From NCBI GenBank assembly GCA_963989385.1, contig OZ022499.1, positions 35,952,993 through 36,016,992 of the forward strand: a DNA stretch of 64,000 bases, given 5' to 3'. Below, piece after piece: positions 12,072-23,640 of the stretch; position 1 is the first letter of the stretch, and each line of letters starts with the position of its first letter. The DNA is from Ctena decussata (Eukaryota > Mollusca > Bivalvia > Lucinida > Lucinidae). A program made the position numbers and the translations under genes. A model generated the notes under the pieces. The model saw only the letters and a program-made list of their open reading frames with translations. It ran no database searches and had not been told where the DNA came from.

Positions 12072-14160
12072 TGTCTATTCTATCCCCTTATCTTACAAGG
12101 TCGTTGGAGCACCACAGATGTCTTTTTGAAACGATCCCTTTCCACCTCCTCCTTTTTCCGGCTGCCCTAGTTGAGCTGGCAAAGTACATTCCTGTCCACT
12201 CCATGATATTGTCTTCCTACCTCTTCTTCTGTCTACCTCTTCTTCTTTTTCCTTTCATTGTGCCCTGTAGAATCGTCTTTGCTAAACCAGAAGACCTTGA
12301 GACACAGCCAAGCCACCTCAGTTTTCGATGCTTGACCAAGGTCAGGAGTTCATTATACTCTCCCATGGCTGCTTGGATCTTTATGCGAACCTCCTCATTG
12401 GTTATGTGGTTCTTGTACGACATGTGCAGTAACCTTCGGTAGCATCTCATCTCAAAGGCCTGCATTTTTCCTCTAACTCTGCGGTCAAGGCCCACGATTC
12501 ACAGGCATACAGAAATATGGACATGACAAGCCAGCGCATACGTTTCACCTTTGATCCAAGAGGTATGTTGTTACCTCTCCAAATTGGCTACTGTTTTGTA
12601 AGAGCTGAAGTGGCCTGTTCAGGTCTTGAGAGAACCTCCTTTTAGAGCCATCATCTGAGGCAATTGCTCCAAGGTATTTGAAGCTTGTTACAGCACCAAA
12701 CTTCTGCCCTTTGACCTCTCTCTCTGGCTGCTGTCGGCGCTATTAGTCATCAGTTTGGTCTTCTCAGCACTTATCTCCATCTTATACTTTGTGCAGGTTT
12801 TGTCGAGACTGTCAACTAGGGCCTCTAGGTCTTGCTCTTCCTCAGCGAAAGCGTCTTCATCATCGGCAAACCGCTGCTTGGTAATATTTCTATCACCTGT
12901 GCTAACCTTCCTATCATGTTCTTCCAGAGCATCAGACAAGGTCCGTTCGAGAAAAAATGTTGAAGAGGGTGAGTGGCAAAAGACATCCTTGCCTTACTCC
13001 AACTGTTGTCCTGAACCATTTTTCCATGCTGCCATTCATCATGACTGAACTTGTAGCCTTGTCGTAGAGCTGCTCAATGGTGCCAACTAGATTTGCAGTC
13101 TGATGTAGTACTTCCGCATGGTGACCCATAAGGCTGCATGCCAGAGCCTGAGAAAGACTATTTTTGAAATTAATGAAGACATGGTACACATTCTGCTGTG
13201 GTGCTGCTTGCAGCTCTGAACCCAGCCTGTTCTTCTGCAATTATCTCTTCGGCTTGTGGTTTTAATCCTGTTCAAGATGCCTTTCAGCATGATTGCTTGA
13301 ATGACTGATTAGGCTGATGGTTCTGTAGTTCTGGCAAAGCTGTAGATTGTCCTTTTTGGGAGTGCAATAATCATCAATTGAGTCCATGAGGTAGGCCATT
13401 CTCCTGTTCTCCAGATCCTATTACAGATTTCTGTGAAAATATCAATCATTGTCTCCCGGCCAGCTTGAAAGAGTTCTGCTGATATTATCAACTCCAGCAG
13501 ACTTCCCCTTCTTCAGTGCTGCTACTGCAATCTCAACTTCCTCCGGAAGGATCGGCCTTAGATCTTCTGGGGCTGATTGCAGTCCAGAACCGTTTGTCAC
13601 CATCATTTTCATGGCTGTATGGTTCTGAACAATATTCAGTCCATCTGTTGGGAATATCATGTTCTTCTGTAAGACATTTCCCAGACACGTCCAGAATAGC
13701 TGTGGACCTACCCTGTTTCTCTGAAGCTATGTCCTTCACTAGCACTAGCTGGTGTGCTCTCTTACTGTAGTATTTGTTCAGCCAAGTTTCGATCTCCTCG
13801 CACTGACTAGCTATCCAGTCCTCCTTAGCTTTCTTCATTGCCTTCTGAATCCTCTTATTAGCTTCCCTGTATTCTTTTGCTCCTTCTGTTTCATAGCGCC
13901 TCCTCTTCAAATCTCCCGTCTCATCACAGAGGTTGAGAACATCACTGGTGACCCAGGGCTATTTCCTTCGACGACGTTCCTTCCCAAGTACCTCACTGGC
14001 TGCACCAGTCTCTGCTGTATTGTTGGTGGTAATCATGGTATATATGTCCATAGCATCATCTCTCAGACCAATGAATAGTGCGAACGTCCCACCTATTGTT
14101 GCTTGAAAAGTGCATGCCACATATGGGTCCCTCAACTTCTCAAGATCAAATTCAGTGTAG
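12072..14160 (-). mobile_element. RTE-like LINE, 5'-truncated and broken reverse transcriptase
   Basis: Read on the minus strand from 14160, the conceptual product starts inside the endonuclease-RT linker (FDLEKLRDPYVACTFQATIGG) and passes through reverse transcriptase blocks: KSAGVDNI near 13500, EEQAGF/FRAG-like near 13235, GVRQGCLLPLTLFNIF near 12960, and the catalytic region FADDEDAFAEE near 12860. It ends with the family C-terminus (AFEMRCYRRLL and KHRKLRWLG). At least six frame changes or stops interrupt it, so it is dead. The 3' end abuts a GATAGAATAG-type tail at about 12072. It is the same family as the LINE in the palindrome arms (29668-32025) but a separate, differently truncated copy. 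It is inserted in intron 4 in the same orientation as the host gene. Confidence 0.88.
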
Positions 14161-14982
14161 GCTGAATTCGTATACGTAAAGATAAGAAAAACAACTCGAA
14201 CAGCGTCTTTAATTCCATTATTTTTCTCCTCGTATTTCATCAAATAATGAGGAAGGTAACCCACACAACATACTTTTTGTTTGTTTGTGAATCAAATGAC
14301 TCCAAACTGATGGAAATAACGCATAAGTTTAGTTATGTTTATTGTGGATCATCTGAGTGACATACCTGAAAATTTAAAACGAATATGCATGTCACACATG
14401 TTAAAATATATCCAGAGTTTTTGGTTAGACCCAACGTTTTGGCAAAACTTCTAAACACCAGGTTTTGATCGATAGCTTATTTGTTTTTGTATGACCTTCA
14501 CCAAACTTGCAAGCAATCAACACATGATTAAAAACATATTAGAGTTCTTTTTTTTTCTTTTTTTTTTTTGGGGGGGGGGGGGGGGGAGGGGCGGATCAAA
14601 TTTTATTGGCTTAGGGGTAAGTTGTACTTGAGAGAAGAAAAAACTCATATTTTGTCATTCCTCCTGCTTGTTAGTGTGCTTCTTTTTCTTTTAGTTCCTT
14701 AAACTCAATTTTGATCCCTTTTCGATGAAAGGCAGTCTTATTTAGGGTATATCAAAGTTCAAAAGGTGCATTTTTTGCATTTATTTTTTTTAACCTTTTT
14801 AAGGCAATATCTATGGAGGGCGTTACCATGGCAACGGGCATGCAACAGAAGGAACTAGGTATCAATTATTTGGTTCTGTGTGTCAATACACAAACTGAGA
14901 ATTTTTTTATCGAATTCCATGACGATAAGTGCCGAACTCTGGTTGTGGTAAAAGTGAATCGGTATATTCTGCCGCCACCTAC
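14161..14982. other. Intron sequence with homopolymer tracts
   Basis: Contains a T-rich run at about 14549-14570 running straight into a run of about 17 G broken by one A (14571-14592), and a GTTACCATGGCAAC motif at about 14820 shared with the arrays described elsewhere. No coding sequence recognised. Confidence 0.6.
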
Positions 14983-15119
14983 CTCGGAAAAAGTGATGTC
15001 TGCATTGCCAGTTCTTTTGCGAAAGGTTTCCCCAAACCAGTCGTATATCTTGTCGCCTGGGTTCCAGCCATAACTGCAGAGTACATTTGGTAAGAGACTT
15101 AAGCATCCCCAAGAATGGT
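14983..15119 (-). CDS. Patatin-like gene exon 4: mid-domain
   Basis: The acceptor is TTTCTTTCAG before 15119 and the donor is GAG|GTAGGT after 14983. The exon has 137 bases: two bases completing GAC (Asp), then 45 codons that include CLSLLPNVLCSYGWNPGDKI and end RTGNADITFSE. The pattern of a hydrophobic helix, then WNPGDK.YDWFGE, then TGNADITF is typical of animal and bacterial-like patatin domains just ahead of the central strand encoded by exon 5. A longer open frame covering 14855-15364 on this strand is in a different register and is not the coding frame. Confidence 0.9.
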
Positions 15120-15649
15120 CTGAAAGAAAAGAAACAAAAGATAATTTGCTTAGTTATCCCTGAGTTTACATATAAATCATAAAAACAAAAATACATTATC
15201 GTATTCTGTATTCTGTCTTGTTGAGAATCTGGGCTGGACCGAAACACAGCCCTCGCTCTCCCCTCCCAACATCCCGTAAAATCAAATGGTCGGTCCCTTA
15301 CAGCAGCCAGTGTTTGGTGGCGTGTAATGGCTGTATACAATTTCCCCGTACTGCTATATTGCAACTGTTATTTTTATTTCCTTTGGGATCTCTGACCCTG
15401 TTTTTTCTAAATTTAAAAACCGAGTACCGCTAAAACCAGTGTAAGGTGGCGTTATCTTGGCTAAGATGCGTATATAAACGTAATGGGGAAATTTCTCAGG
15501 AACTGACACAATACAAACCAAGATCCCACCAAAGACACCATGTGAAAAAAGACATCACAAAATTAGTCATCACCAAAGACGTCATCAGTGACAGCCATTT
15601 GAACAGCCATTTCCCATGTAGGTGTTCACCGGACTAGCCTTAACATCTC

Positions 15650-15790
15650 AGACAATATATCAATATCAGACATAGCAACAAACAACACATAAAACAAAAA
15701 AAGGAAGAACCAAAACAGAAGTGCCACATTGGGACGGCCAGTAATGAAATAACTGGGGGCTTAACCGGATTGCGCTCGAGAGGCTAGTCC
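15650..15790 (-). repeat. Dispersed repeat with AGCCCCCAGTAAT core
   Basis: Read on the minus strand, it gives AAGCCCCCAGTTATTTCATT, then CTGGCCGTCCCAATGTGGCACTT and a T-rich tail with TGTGTTGTTTGTTGC. The same core is found at 18690-18880, 19020-19165, the two palindrome arms and, more distantly, 51040-51200. It looks like the end of an interspersed element; its class is not determined. Confidence 0.65.
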
Positions 15791-15909
15791 TTCTAATAAC
15801 ACTTCTGCCATACAAAGTGTCTCAATAAAAGAATGGCTCGGATTTTCGGTCGTGTGTGTGTTCTCTGTTTCCATAGACAACCTTCATATTTTATATTTCA
15901 CTGATATAC

Positions 15910-16057
15910 CTAGTACTATTTTCTTTAAATTTTGACCGAGGTATTTTTGGATGTCGCCAGACGTGCAGTTTATCGCCAAAAGAGCTGCTGTCATTCCACC
16001 GGCACTAGATCCAGCTACACGTTTGATATTTTGCATGATGCCATAGTCTTCTAAAGC
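15910..16057 (-). CDS. Patatin-like gene exon 3: nucleophile serine exon
   Basis: The acceptor is TTTTTAG before 16057 and the donor is CTAG|GTATAT after 15910. The exon has 148 bases: 49 codons plus one base of a split Asp codon. The segment IKRVAGSSAGGMTAALLAI contains the GxSxG nucleophile elbow of patatins, with the serine in the middle of GSSAG. The following helix (DIQKYLGQNLKKIVLG-like) matches the usual post-elbow helix. The phase matches both neighbours. The intron to exon 2 is 1.1 kb. Confidence 0.93.
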
Positions 16058-17160
16058 CTAAAAATGAAAGTAAACATAATTTATTAAAACAATAAACATA
16101 AACTGAAAATGGTGCAATAAGCGCTAGAAAACTGGTTCTTAAACGCACAGCATAACTTGCTACAGCGATTTGAGACTTTGAAGACCACAAAAATGTTCTA
16201 GTTATTCGTCTGAAATGTTTTACCATAACGGGCCTCTCCAATATATCTATCAGATGTATCAACACTTTGCTGGAATAGTAGCACAATATGTTACAAGTGA
16301 TTTCGTTTTTCGCAAGCGAAAAGGTTAGTAAACGGAGATTAATCCGAGATACGTCACCCAGTTAACCGCGAAATAAAGATCAGGACACTAGTTACATTCA
16401 TATTGAACAGTTATGTTAATACTTTGGAGAAATTATCAGTAACATTGCATAATTTGTTTAACATGAGCGCTTTTCTATGTCAATAGCGGGTGGAAGTATA
16501 TTGGTTTAAGCACTCAACAAAAAATCCACTAAAAAGTCTTAAAACCCAGCTGGCACAGCTATGGCATATTCATCGTTAATAAAACTTATAAACGAGTCCC
16601 AACTTTTATTAATTATTAAGGTACCCTCTACGTTAGAAGAACAATAATCTTGAACTTGTCTTCGGACAGAACGGTCTGATCTGAACCATTATTGTATTGA
16701 ATGTGACTCCTTAAAATGTACCACAAGCAGTAATGGCTCCAAACTGACTGCTTGGAGACACGGCTGTGCATTTAACATTTGCGCTGATGAGCTTTACGAA
16801 TTTGTTGGTTCCAATGTTAGCCAGGAAAGTAAAAAAAAACAAGGTCACTCTACAAATAATTTCCGTAAAGGCAAAAATAAGGACATCTGTGGAACCAAAG
16901 TCGACATAACACTATCAACATGCACATACAGTGCATTTCAATAACTTTCTGCAGCATCAGGCAACATACAAAAATGGTAACTAAGACTTATCATATAACC
17001 AGGTTATTCAAAATTTTTGAATGTTATATCGATGCCATATGATGTATATATAATACGGAACTCATTTCGCAGCATTAAAACGCCACATTCAAGGCCGTAT
17101 ACGATGAAATTGTATGTTAGAACAATACACAATGCGCCAGGGTCAAAATTATTTGCTTAC
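16058..17160. other. Intron 2, no gene seen
   Basis: The 1.1 kb intron between exons 2 and 3, AT-rich and without recognised repeats. Confidence 0.6.
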
Positions 17161-17273
17161 CTTGATTGCACCGCAGTAAGCCACGCCCTTGCTACCGCCG
17201 CCTTCAAACACAAGGTTTTCAAATGGATATTGAAATGTGTCAAGGCCAGCCACTTGAGGCAACTGATGTAAAC
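17161..17273 (-). CDS. Patatin-like gene exon 2: oxyanion-hole exon
   Basis: The acceptor is TTCTTAG before 17273 and the donor is AAG|GTAAGC after 17161. The exon has 113 bases: two bases finishing the split Gly codon, then 37 codons ending FEGGGSKGVAYCGAIK. The GGGSKG motif is the patatin glycine-rich loop that stabilises the oxyanion; the strand before it (ENLVFEG) is the first beta strand of the domain. The exon ends in phase 0 and continues directly into ALEDYG of exon 3, as expected for the family. The other two frames are interrupted or show no similarity. Confidence 0.92.
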
Positions 17274-17919
17274 CTAAGAAGAAAAGGACAAAGTAAACAA
17301 AGCTGTCATATTCATACTTGTGCAAATATTGTTATACAGTTGAAAACAGATATGGAATCAACACACTTTTTCGTATGATACCTAGATGATTTACAATCAA
17401 TCCGTGAAAATGTACAGGCTAAATCGTACAAGGTGCAACTAAAATGCACATATATACATATGTACGTATGGGGAACGAAAAAAAAAACAGTTTCAAAGGA
17501 CTGTTCAGATTATCAGAATGACATGTTGTCAAGTTACCAGTTGCTCTGCTCTGTATGACTGTCTATTCTAATGCATAGAATACAATTTTTCGGGCAGAGC
17601 ATATACTCGTAGTCGTTTTATATCTCAATAGAGCTTATAGATTTTGTGTAAAGAGAATATGTACATGTATAGACAAGGAGCATGTTCAGGTGCTCTTTAG
17701 ATATGAGGCTGGACGTCTAAAACATTGAAAAAAAAAACAAGGGAAAATGTTGTTTTACTGAATATTGTTTTGAGGTTGAAGAACATAAAAAAATCGCCAT
17801 AATGTAAACATTTACTTTCTATGCTTGTCTCGTATAGATATGTAAGATTAACAAAATCTGTATGAATTTCTGATATAAGACTACTTCGATTGTATGTGAG
17901 GTTCAAAGACATGCCCAGA

Positions 17920-18190
17920 TGGCATGATAACGTGGAGCCAACGATTGAATATGGTGGAACCATTTGATAAGTGTTGCCGTGGACCTTCAAATGTTGGTCC
18001 AACGTTGGTTCAACATAATAAATGTGTTGTATGCTCATCAGGTACAACCTACTTATTTTCGTTGGTCAAAATCTACTTCAACAAGTTAGTTCAAAACTAC
18101 GTTTGTCTAATTTTGGAAGACAAACCATGGTTGACCATGTCACATTTGACCAACGTTGGCTCAACATTTATAGTTGCGAAAAACAGTTTT
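17920..18190. repeat. Repeat with CCAACGTTGG palindromes
   Basis: GTCCAACGTTGGTTCAACAT near 17998 and GACCAACGTTGGCTCAACAT near 18151 are near-identical direct copies about 153 bp apart, each with a palindromic CCAACGTTGG. A weaker third version is at about 17935. This suggests a small non-coding repeat. Overlapping open frames on both strands are incidental. Confidence 0.5.
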
Positions 18191-18479
18191 ATGCGGGCTC
18201 TGGTTTAAGTCGGATTGTAAACGCTTCTTCGGAACCTTAATTGTAAGGCGACTTGGTGAATAAATTCAGAAAAATAATCGGTAAAAATGACATCATTTTA
18301 AGAAGATGATTATCTAATATAAAAAAGATAGGTTAGAATACGGATGTCTTGCGACAAACTGCATGCTTGGTGGTTAACCCAATTAAAGTTAACAGCTTGG
18401 CTGACCTCTTCGATTGCACGACGGTAGGTCGGGCCACAGACTTTTTTGAAGGCGGCAACCTAAACCCAACTTAATAGTA

Positions 18480-19165
18480 GCACAGACTACTAGCGCCTGA
18501 CACCCGTTTCGGGACGTCTTGGGGGGGCTCACCATGGTTTAAGTGTTGTTTGTTTTCAGTGTTGCTATTTTTGTGACGTATGCTTGTTTCATTTTAGTTT
18601 TAATTTTGATTTCTTTGTTCCTGAGTTATTACACTTAGGAGTTAGGAATCTTCCACGCAAACGGAACAACAAAGTGTCTGATGAATCGAAGCAGGACCAA
18701 GCACTCGACCGCACTCCGGCTAAGTACTCCACCCCCACTACCCAGTAATTCCATTGCTGGTCGTCCAAAGGCGGCACTTCTGTGTTGGTTCTTATTAGTT
18801 ATTTCATGTGTTGTTTGTTGCTTTGTCTGTATTTACATATTATTTGTTATGTGACATGAAAATTGACAATAGGTAAAAGTAGATGTTTAATGTTTTAGCA
18901 TAAGTTGTTTTTATTGTCAGGGTTGGTGCTTTTCATAAATCTGTTGTGTGGGCGGTGGTTGTTTTTGTTGGGTTAAACAACTAAGTATACGATGAACTAA
19001 GGCAGAACAAAGGGCAAGGGTCGTCGACCACAAACCGGTTAAGCCCCCAGTAATTTCAATACTGGCCGCCCCAAGGCGGCACTTATGTTTTAGTTCTTCT
19101 TGATTGTTTTATGTGTTGTTTCTTGCAATGTCTGTTAATGATATATTGTTTGTGATGTTAAAGCT
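18480..19165 (+). repeat. Two copies of the AGCCCCCAGTAAT-core dispersed repeat
   Basis: 18690-18880 and 19020-19165 both contain a CAGTAATT...CTGG(T/C)CG.CC core, then AAGGCGGCACTT, then TTGGTTCTT-like sequence and a TGTGTTGTTT-rich tail. The shared upstream segment includes a TCG(T/A)CC/AAGCACTCGACC-like portion. The two copies are in direct orientation, about 320 bp apart, inside intron 1. Confidence 0.7.
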
Positions 19166-20558
19166 AGCCCTTTGGCCCACCTAAACGGAAAATGTTCACA
19201 TGGTTGCCGCTGGTGATATGTTCAGTGGTGACTAATTTTGTATTGTCTCTTTTCCGCATGGTGTCTTAGGTGGGGTCCGGGATTGAATTGTGTTAGTTCC
19301 TGAGAATTTTCCTCCTCACTTCTGTAAAGTCGGGCCAACATTCAGTGTATGGAAATGAATACCATTTTTTATGGAAAACTTAAGGCAAACTGATTTGAAT
19401 CAATTCTACATAATATCAATATAAACTTTTCATATATGATTATCATGCCGAAGACCTCTTCTAAATGTGTAATATATTACTTCATACATACTTGAAAATG
19501 TATCTAAATATAAACTATTTAGTTTTATGTGCTTCATTTCGTAAGTGATTCAATTATAAATATTACTCATAAGTACTGGCCATTTAATATATCTAATCCA
19601 AGCAAATGAGTGGGTGAACATCTGTAGGTATTTAAAGTCCATTGAGGTTTTAAAGACAAGAAGCTTTGTTGCAGGAAATCTTGATACGGAGGAAACGCTC
19701 TCGTATAAACTGTTGTGTTGATGGTTGATATCATTAGTACCTGTTTTATCAATATGTTCTAGAGTTTATTAAAGGATTGTACTGCACCAATGCAGGACTT
19801 AATCAAGCTAAAACAGCAGCGAGTTGTACGAAGAGGAAAATATAAATTAATGCTGAGCAAATTTTACATATTGATTGATGAGTTCATGCTCATTTTTTTC
19901 CTGAATACGTACGAATTTAACAGGGCCAAATGCATGCATGAACAGCAAGTACAAACCAGTTTGTACCCAATGTGACCACAGTCTTCGCATTTCAGACTGA
20001 TAATTTTCCATGATTCAGAGATTATATCGGTGCATAAAGAAGATTTCAGACTCCAAATCTACAATATTCTAAAAAATGTTTATATAGAATGAAGGAAGGT
20101 AAATATGTCAAATTCATATATTCAATGACTGCGCACTTTTCTTGCATATGAAAACGTAAATATTTTGTGCCGAAAATTGCAAATACGAGGCGCGCTGTTG
20201 TACTTCATACTGAAGTACTTTCCATCCCTTAACACAGAAGCCCTTTCAACTGTAATTCTCTGTAGTATATTTACGAAACATATGTTAGAGGTAAGAAGGG
20301 TAAAATGGTATGGGGTGACAGGGTTGCCGAGGCCTTTAAAGTCTCAATTGAAATGGGTTCTTACCAGCTTTGACAGATCAGAGATTCATAATAATTAGAT
20401 ATACTAAGGCTTACCACTGTGTATCTGTATTTTATTATAGTCATTTAAGACAGCAGAAGTAAGAAAAATAAGTAGGTGAATATTAAACTGTTATGATTCA
20501 TAAATCAAATTTTCATAGAGACCTTCAATATGAATAGTGAAACGATTAAAGTTTTCAC
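19166..20558. other. Intron sequence, no gene seen
   Basis: AT-rich intron 1 sequence. Short open frames lack motifs. Confidence 0.5.
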
Positions 20559-20667
20559 GTGACCTTGAGTAAATTGGAAGTAGACAAAGGGTCGACATCC
20601 AAATTTCGCACGAGTGACCTAGAGTAAATTGGAAGTAGACAAAGGGTCGACACCCAAATTTTGCATG
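20559..20667 (+). repeat. 55-bp tandem duplication
   Basis: GTGACCT(T/A)GAGTAAATTGG, then AAGTAGACAAAGGGTCGACA, then (T/C)CCAAATTT, occurs at 20559 and again at 20614 with about three differences. A recent local duplication. Confidence 0.9.
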
Positions 20668-20994
20668 TTCCTAGCTGACACTATCCTGTGCTTACTACTG
20701 GAACAATAGTCGTATCAATAATGGATGACATCCGATTAAAGAAAGGGGAAAAGGGATCGATTAAAGAAAAGGGAAAAGGAATAGGGAAACAAAAATAATA
20801 AGGAAACGTAATAATGAAAATATAAAAAAAATAATTTTATGATCATATATTTAAACCGTTTTTTTTTTGTTTTTTTTTGTCGGCTCCTCCTCCCCTTCCG
20901 ACACCATATTTTTTCACATACCATGTAGATTTTATTTACAAATGTACAATTTGACGATAATTTTTATCTTACCATTTATACAATTGACTGCGGT

Positions 20995-21092
20995 GTACGC
21001 ATGCACGCATGCATGAACACACGCATGCGCGCACGCACATAAGCGCGCACGCACGTATGTATGCACCCACGCACGCATGCATATATATATTT
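20995..21092. repeat. Alternating purine-pyrimidine tract
   Basis: About 95 bp dominated by ACGC, GCATGC, GCGCGC and finally ATATATAT. Almost every step alternates purine and pyrimidine, with several GCATGC palindromes. Such tracts can adopt left-handed or cruciform DNA. Microsatellite-like in origin. Confidence 0.8.
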
Positions 21093-22470
21093 AAACCGTT
21101 ATTAGAAAAAAAAGGTTTTGCTTCGAAACTAGTTTGAAACATAGGATTGCAGATTTGAAACCTAGGTACGAACTTTTTATACCTCAATTTGAAGACTTAA
21201 CGTACTTTTGGAGTGCAAAGGGTGTGTATTTATCTGCCCGCAACAACATGGGTGGTTGCTTAGTCCCGGTAGGTAGTGATTTTTCTGACAATCGTCAACG
21301 ATTTTTTCTGATGATTTATGTCTCATAAGCGTGGCGAAGCAATAAGGAAAGTAAACAAACTTATTTTCAATATATTTTTTTAAACCTTTCGCAATCAGGC
21401 TGTTTTTTTTCTCGTTTTTTTTTTTGCATTTTATACACGCATTTAATCGTTTGTCACATTTTTTCTTTGTGAAATAGCCTCTGCAAACAATGGACTAAAA
21501 TTACTGCAAATGTCAAGATTTTTTTCCTACAACGACTTTAGTGTCCCTGATTTTTTCCAACTGTATCCCCGATTTTTCCCTACCACTGATAGTGCATTGC
21601 AGAGTCTAAAACTAGCAGTATAGCAATAGCAATTAGATTTTTTTCAATATGGGATCTAATTTCACTTCACTGAATGAACATAACATTAAAAGTATTACTC
21701 GAAAATATGGACCCTTTAGTAGCAAGGAATACGTAAAAGACATACATCAGAAGTCTTTGTTTACTTGAGTCTTCTTTTCAAGTACAGGTCCAATAAGCCG
21801 TGTCTGCTACCTCCATTCCTTCGGATCATTACTTGCTTAAAAAAATCTCACATTTCAAATCTTATTTAATTTCACAGGATGCTGGAGATGCTTGCGGCGG
21901 CCGTTAAGTCTCTCCATGAACCATTTTAATGCAGAATATATAATTTCTAGTGCTTTCGAATCAATGATTCTATTTCGATTCATTTTGAAAATAGAGTAGC
22001 CCTGCTGCTGCTAGGAGGTATGGCTGGTGTTGCACAATTTATTGAAGCTTCACTCAAATTGATGTTAGGAACAGTGTGACGACCCTTAATCGTTCCACCG
22101 TACTAAGGCAAAGTGTATCTAGATTGTATATGTTTTGGTCCTTTGGAATCATTGATTTCATTTCGACTTATTGTAAAAAATACAGTAGCTGCTGCTAGGG
22201 GCATGGTCAGAGTTGCCCATTTCATGACTGTTCAGGAACAGTCGCAATTAAACGGAGTCGGCTATTTTTATTTCTTTGGTGTTTTCCTTGCTTTTAAAGA
22301 GTCTGACTTTTCAGAACTTTTTTTCTTTCCAAGTGTTGCAGTGCAGTATACAAAAATGAACAGGCCTTCAAGAGCAGTTCCGGCTAGATGAATGGATGAC
22401 TTGCGATCTAACGTCCTTTTCAACAGTATTTCAGTCATATCAGGACAATATGAGGAAGATAATGAAAGCC
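21093..22470. other. Intron sequence with short repeat fragments
   Basis: Includes two related segments around 21950-22010 and 22140-22200 (CGAATCAATGATTCTATTTCG / GGAATCATTGATTTCATTTCG, then GTAGC..CTGCTGCTAGG). Otherwise nothing coding is recognised. Confidence 0.5.
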
Positions 22471-22494
22471 TGTGTGTAGTGCAACCCCATTACG

Positions 22495-22560
22495 TTTGAA
22501 AAGATTCTCGCCTCAAGCGGGGATCGAAGGGGACCTACTGAGCTACACGGCTCCAGCATC
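22495..22560 (-). repeat. tRNA-like fragment (short)
   Basis: On the minus strand TGTAGCTCAGTAGG (A-box-like) is followed closely by TTCGATCCCCGC (B-box-like). The anticodon arm is missing, so it cannot be a working tRNA. It is best read as a decayed tRNA pseudogene or the head of a SINE. Confidence 0.5.
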
Positions 22561-22672
22561 GGCTGGACATGTGCACTGCCTTTAGAATTATCAAGCCTCA
22601 CATAAACTACGCTATTAGTAGGAACAGGTAGCTGTTGTACACGAAGGATAGTTCGATGCTTTGGAATCATTC

Positions 22673-22706
22673 ACACATACACACACACACGCACACACAC
22701 ACACAA
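22673..22706 (+). repeat. CA dinucleotide microsatellite
   Basis: About 17 CA steps with one CG interruption, followed by an A-run. Confidence 0.95.
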
Positions 22707-22770
22707 TTTAAAAAAAACTATAAATCTTCAGATCGCCTGTATTGAAAAGGCTACCTTATCGAGAAAAATA

Positions 22771-22858
22771 CCCTGGCCACGCGGCGGAACTCGAATCTTC
22801 AGCCGTATTGGTACTACTGAGACTTCTCTACCAATTGAGCTATCCTGGCATGGGACGA
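22771..22858 (-). repeat. tRNA-like sequence / SINE head
   Basis: On the minus strand it reads CCAGGATAGCTCAATTGGTA, with an exact A-box shape, and about 45 bases later GATTCGAGTTCC, a good B-box. The acceptor and anticodon stems do not close cleanly. Internal pol III promoter boxes with poor folding indicate a tRNA-derived SINE or pseudogene. Related short motifs (TCGCCTGTATTG) flank it at 22735 and 22908. Confidence 0.55.
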
Positions 22859-23102
22859 CCATGCGGCCACGTCGTTCCGTTGGTAGTAATAGAAGAGCAG
22901 TCTCGCCTGTATTGGGAAGGCCACTGAATATTGTTTTAATCTAACTGAAGGTTATTCAATTCTTGACTACATGATGTTCCACTGTAAAGTTTCATATACG
23001 GAGCAATGGAATGGTCAGCATATAATGAAAAGGCTGGTCTTTTACCGTCCAACAGGTATTTCGTCTTCTATTTATGCACCACAATAAAAATTGAGACAGG
23101 CT

Positions 23103-23640
23103 TTACAGTATGCTTTCTTTTGTCTGGTTTCATCACCAGATATTGTCAGGGTCACTGACGAGGCTTTATTAGCCGAAACTACGTAGTCTGGCCCATGTTC
23201 CTACTTCTGTATGTATTCTCTGCTCCTGAAGGAACTTTTTAAGATTTTAATTTTACCTCACTGCAGCTGGTGTTGTGCCGTGTGGCGGCCGTAAAACGTC
23301 TCCCCGTACATCATCCATAGTGCAGATTATATTTTATTTACATCCTTTGAGATCAGAGGATAGATTCTTAGAAATCTAAAATTTGAGATCGATTTAGACT
23401 ATTATTCTAGATCATCGTCTTTTATATTTATTTGGATCCTTTTGAAACTAATCAGTCTTTGAATCGACTGTCCAATTAAAATTAAGAAATTACAGTATGC
23501 TTTCTTTTGTCTGGTTTCATCACCAGATATTGTCAGGGTCACTGACGAGGCTTTATTAGCCGAAACTACGTAGTCTGGCCCATGTTCCTACTTCTGTATG
23601 TATTCTCTGCTCTTGAAGGAACTTTTTAAGATTTTAATTT
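23103..23640 (+). repeat. 151-bp direct duplication (23103-23253 and 23490-23640)
   Basis: Two copies, 387 bp apart, differ at one position seen (CTGCTCCTGAAGG versus CTGCTCTTGAAGG). They contain GGTTTCATCACCAGATATTG and ACTACGTAGTCTGG. The near-identity implies a recent duplication. Confidence 0.93.

Noticed and set aside
12044..12442. 132-residue plus-strand open frame
   Set aside because: It is the antisense shadow of the minus-strand LINE C-terminus.
14855..15364. 169-residue minus-strand open frame, the longest near exon 4
   Set aside because: It spans a splice acceptor and donor in a different register; the patatin motifs are in another frame of 15119-14983.
22771..22858. Functional tRNA gene
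   Set aside because: A- and B-box motifs are present but acceptor and anticodon stems do not close; better explained as a SINE head.
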